Shown: piece after piece, positions 63,157-64,000 of the stretch | How the letters are laid out: the number at the start of each line of letters is the position of its first letter | How positions within the stretch are numbered: the stretch's first letter is position 1 | NCBI GenBank assembly: GCA_003640385.1 | Contig: RCAB01000027.1 | Coordinates: 1-64,000 of the forward strand | Direction: 5' to 3' | DNA: 64,000 bases | Origin: Setaria digitata | Taxonomy: Eukaryota > Nematoda > Chromadorea > Rhabditida > Setariidae | The notes under the pieces: model-generated | What the model saw: only the letters and a program-made list of their open reading frames with translations | Told to the model about the DNA's origin: nothing | Database searches by the model: none | Made by a program: the position numbers and the translations under genes

Positions 63157-64000
63157 CTAAAAAAAAATTTTATCGTCAGCCTTTATCGTATTGCCTTTCC
63201 ATAAAAAAATTTTGCTGAATTTTATTAAATCCGAATTTAAAAAAGCATACTGCTGTTCTACCTAGTGTGCTCCCTGCTTCTACCAGCGTAATGAGAACTG
63301 ATAAATCAATGATTTTTTCGCAAAATGATTAGCCATAAAAATTGACATATATGGAAAAAGCCTTATTTTGGCTATTATCTATTGTTAGGACCAGAGTGTT
63401 CTTCTTTCTTTTAAGGAAGTTGAAGAAAAACCAGGTCGGGTTTACATCAGAACTCCATCTAAATGATCTACATTCCCAAGGATTTATGAAAAGCATCTAC
63501 TTCTACAAACTATTAGCAAAAAAAATAATAATATGAATACAAATTCAAACAAACAAATCAGGCAGATAACTTCTAAATGTCAAATCCCTAAGAAAGCTTA
63601 CTCTGACCTAAACAAACTCTAATTTTTCAAATAATGCCAAACTGTAACTAGAAAAATTTTTAAAATTCAAAATAAAGTCAGTGAATGAATTAAATCACTC
63701 TTCAAATAATAGTTTAACACTGAAGCGCCTATGTAGACAACAAAATTTGTATTTAAATTTTTTTAAACTCGTTGCATTTAATTCGGATAAGAATACACAC
63801 GACTACTAATATTCCAAAACTTAAAGTTTCCGAGTATCTTGAGTGTTAAAGTGATGTGTCAAGATAAAGTGCAAAACAAGCTGAAACAATGCAGGAAGAC
63901 GGTAAATAGAGTTGTGAACTATTTGTTTCAAATCAAACTCAAAATTCGAATCGAAATGAATTCAAAGACAATGAAGTAAGTTACCTGTATAGTTAATTGA
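63157..64000. other. right-edge stretch without a resolved gene
   Basis: Upstream exons of the minus-strand membrane-protein gene probably continue here or beyond the edge. No exon has enough support. Near 63984-63990 the plus strand reads TTACCTG, which on the minus strand is CAG|GTAA, a good donor, so an exon of that gene may start past the right edge and end there. Confidence 0.4.

Overview
The window looks like nuclear DNA of a nematode, most likely a parasitic clade III (spirurid/filarial-type) species. It is very AT-rich. Genes are split into small exons by introns of roughly 100-900 bases with TTTTCAG-type acceptors. Some starts sit just downstream of an orphan acceptor that could serve spliced-leader trans-splicing. 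The initiator tRNA and the proteins are metazoan and nematode-like. Species is an inference and was not searched. Gene models were assembled by hand from splice signals and reading-phase continuity. Where I say phases close, exon lengths sum to whole codons and were counted.

Layout. 97-5869 (-): a long unrecognised gene built of repeated modules with a G-D-W signature. 5.9-10 kb: no convincing gene. 10074-12480 (+): complete five-exon tetraspanin. 13717-13830 (+), 21962-22063 (-) and 26215-26349 (+): three tiny single-exon ORFs (37, 33 and 44 aa), each a one-pass membrane microprotein sharing an A-Y-x-x-G-x-[LM]-D motif. 14973-15817 (-): a 201-aa low-complexity, basic protein. 16-22 kb: gene-poor, with a TA microsatellite. 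22428-24660 (+): mucin-like type I membrane protein. 26640-28757 (-): secreted two-sushi-domain protein with a Thr/Ser-rich tail. 30215-30286 (+): initiator tRNA-Met.

The right half holds housekeeping genes, mostly on the minus strand: cytosolic tryptophanyl-tRNA synthetase (33009-36319), the splicing helicase aquarius/EMB-4 (41305-52010, about 33 exons) and the ciliary protein TMEM231 (56668-58982). An unrecognised polytopic membrane protein (59428-63156) lies so close upstream of TMEM231 that an operon is possible. On the plus strand are a six-finger C2H2 protein (38296-39702) and an insulin-like peptide (54898-55474).

Assembly quality: four single-N positions (25115, 32168, 52723, 59249) are each flanked by a direct duplication of 36-125 bases. 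This looks like contig ends joined without merging, so these are not biological repeats.

The most novel item is the microprotein trio. Next come the module-repeat gene, the insulin-like gene with no C peptide and a seventh cysteine, an exon-like duplication in the membrane-protein gene, and two GC-AG introns in aquarius.
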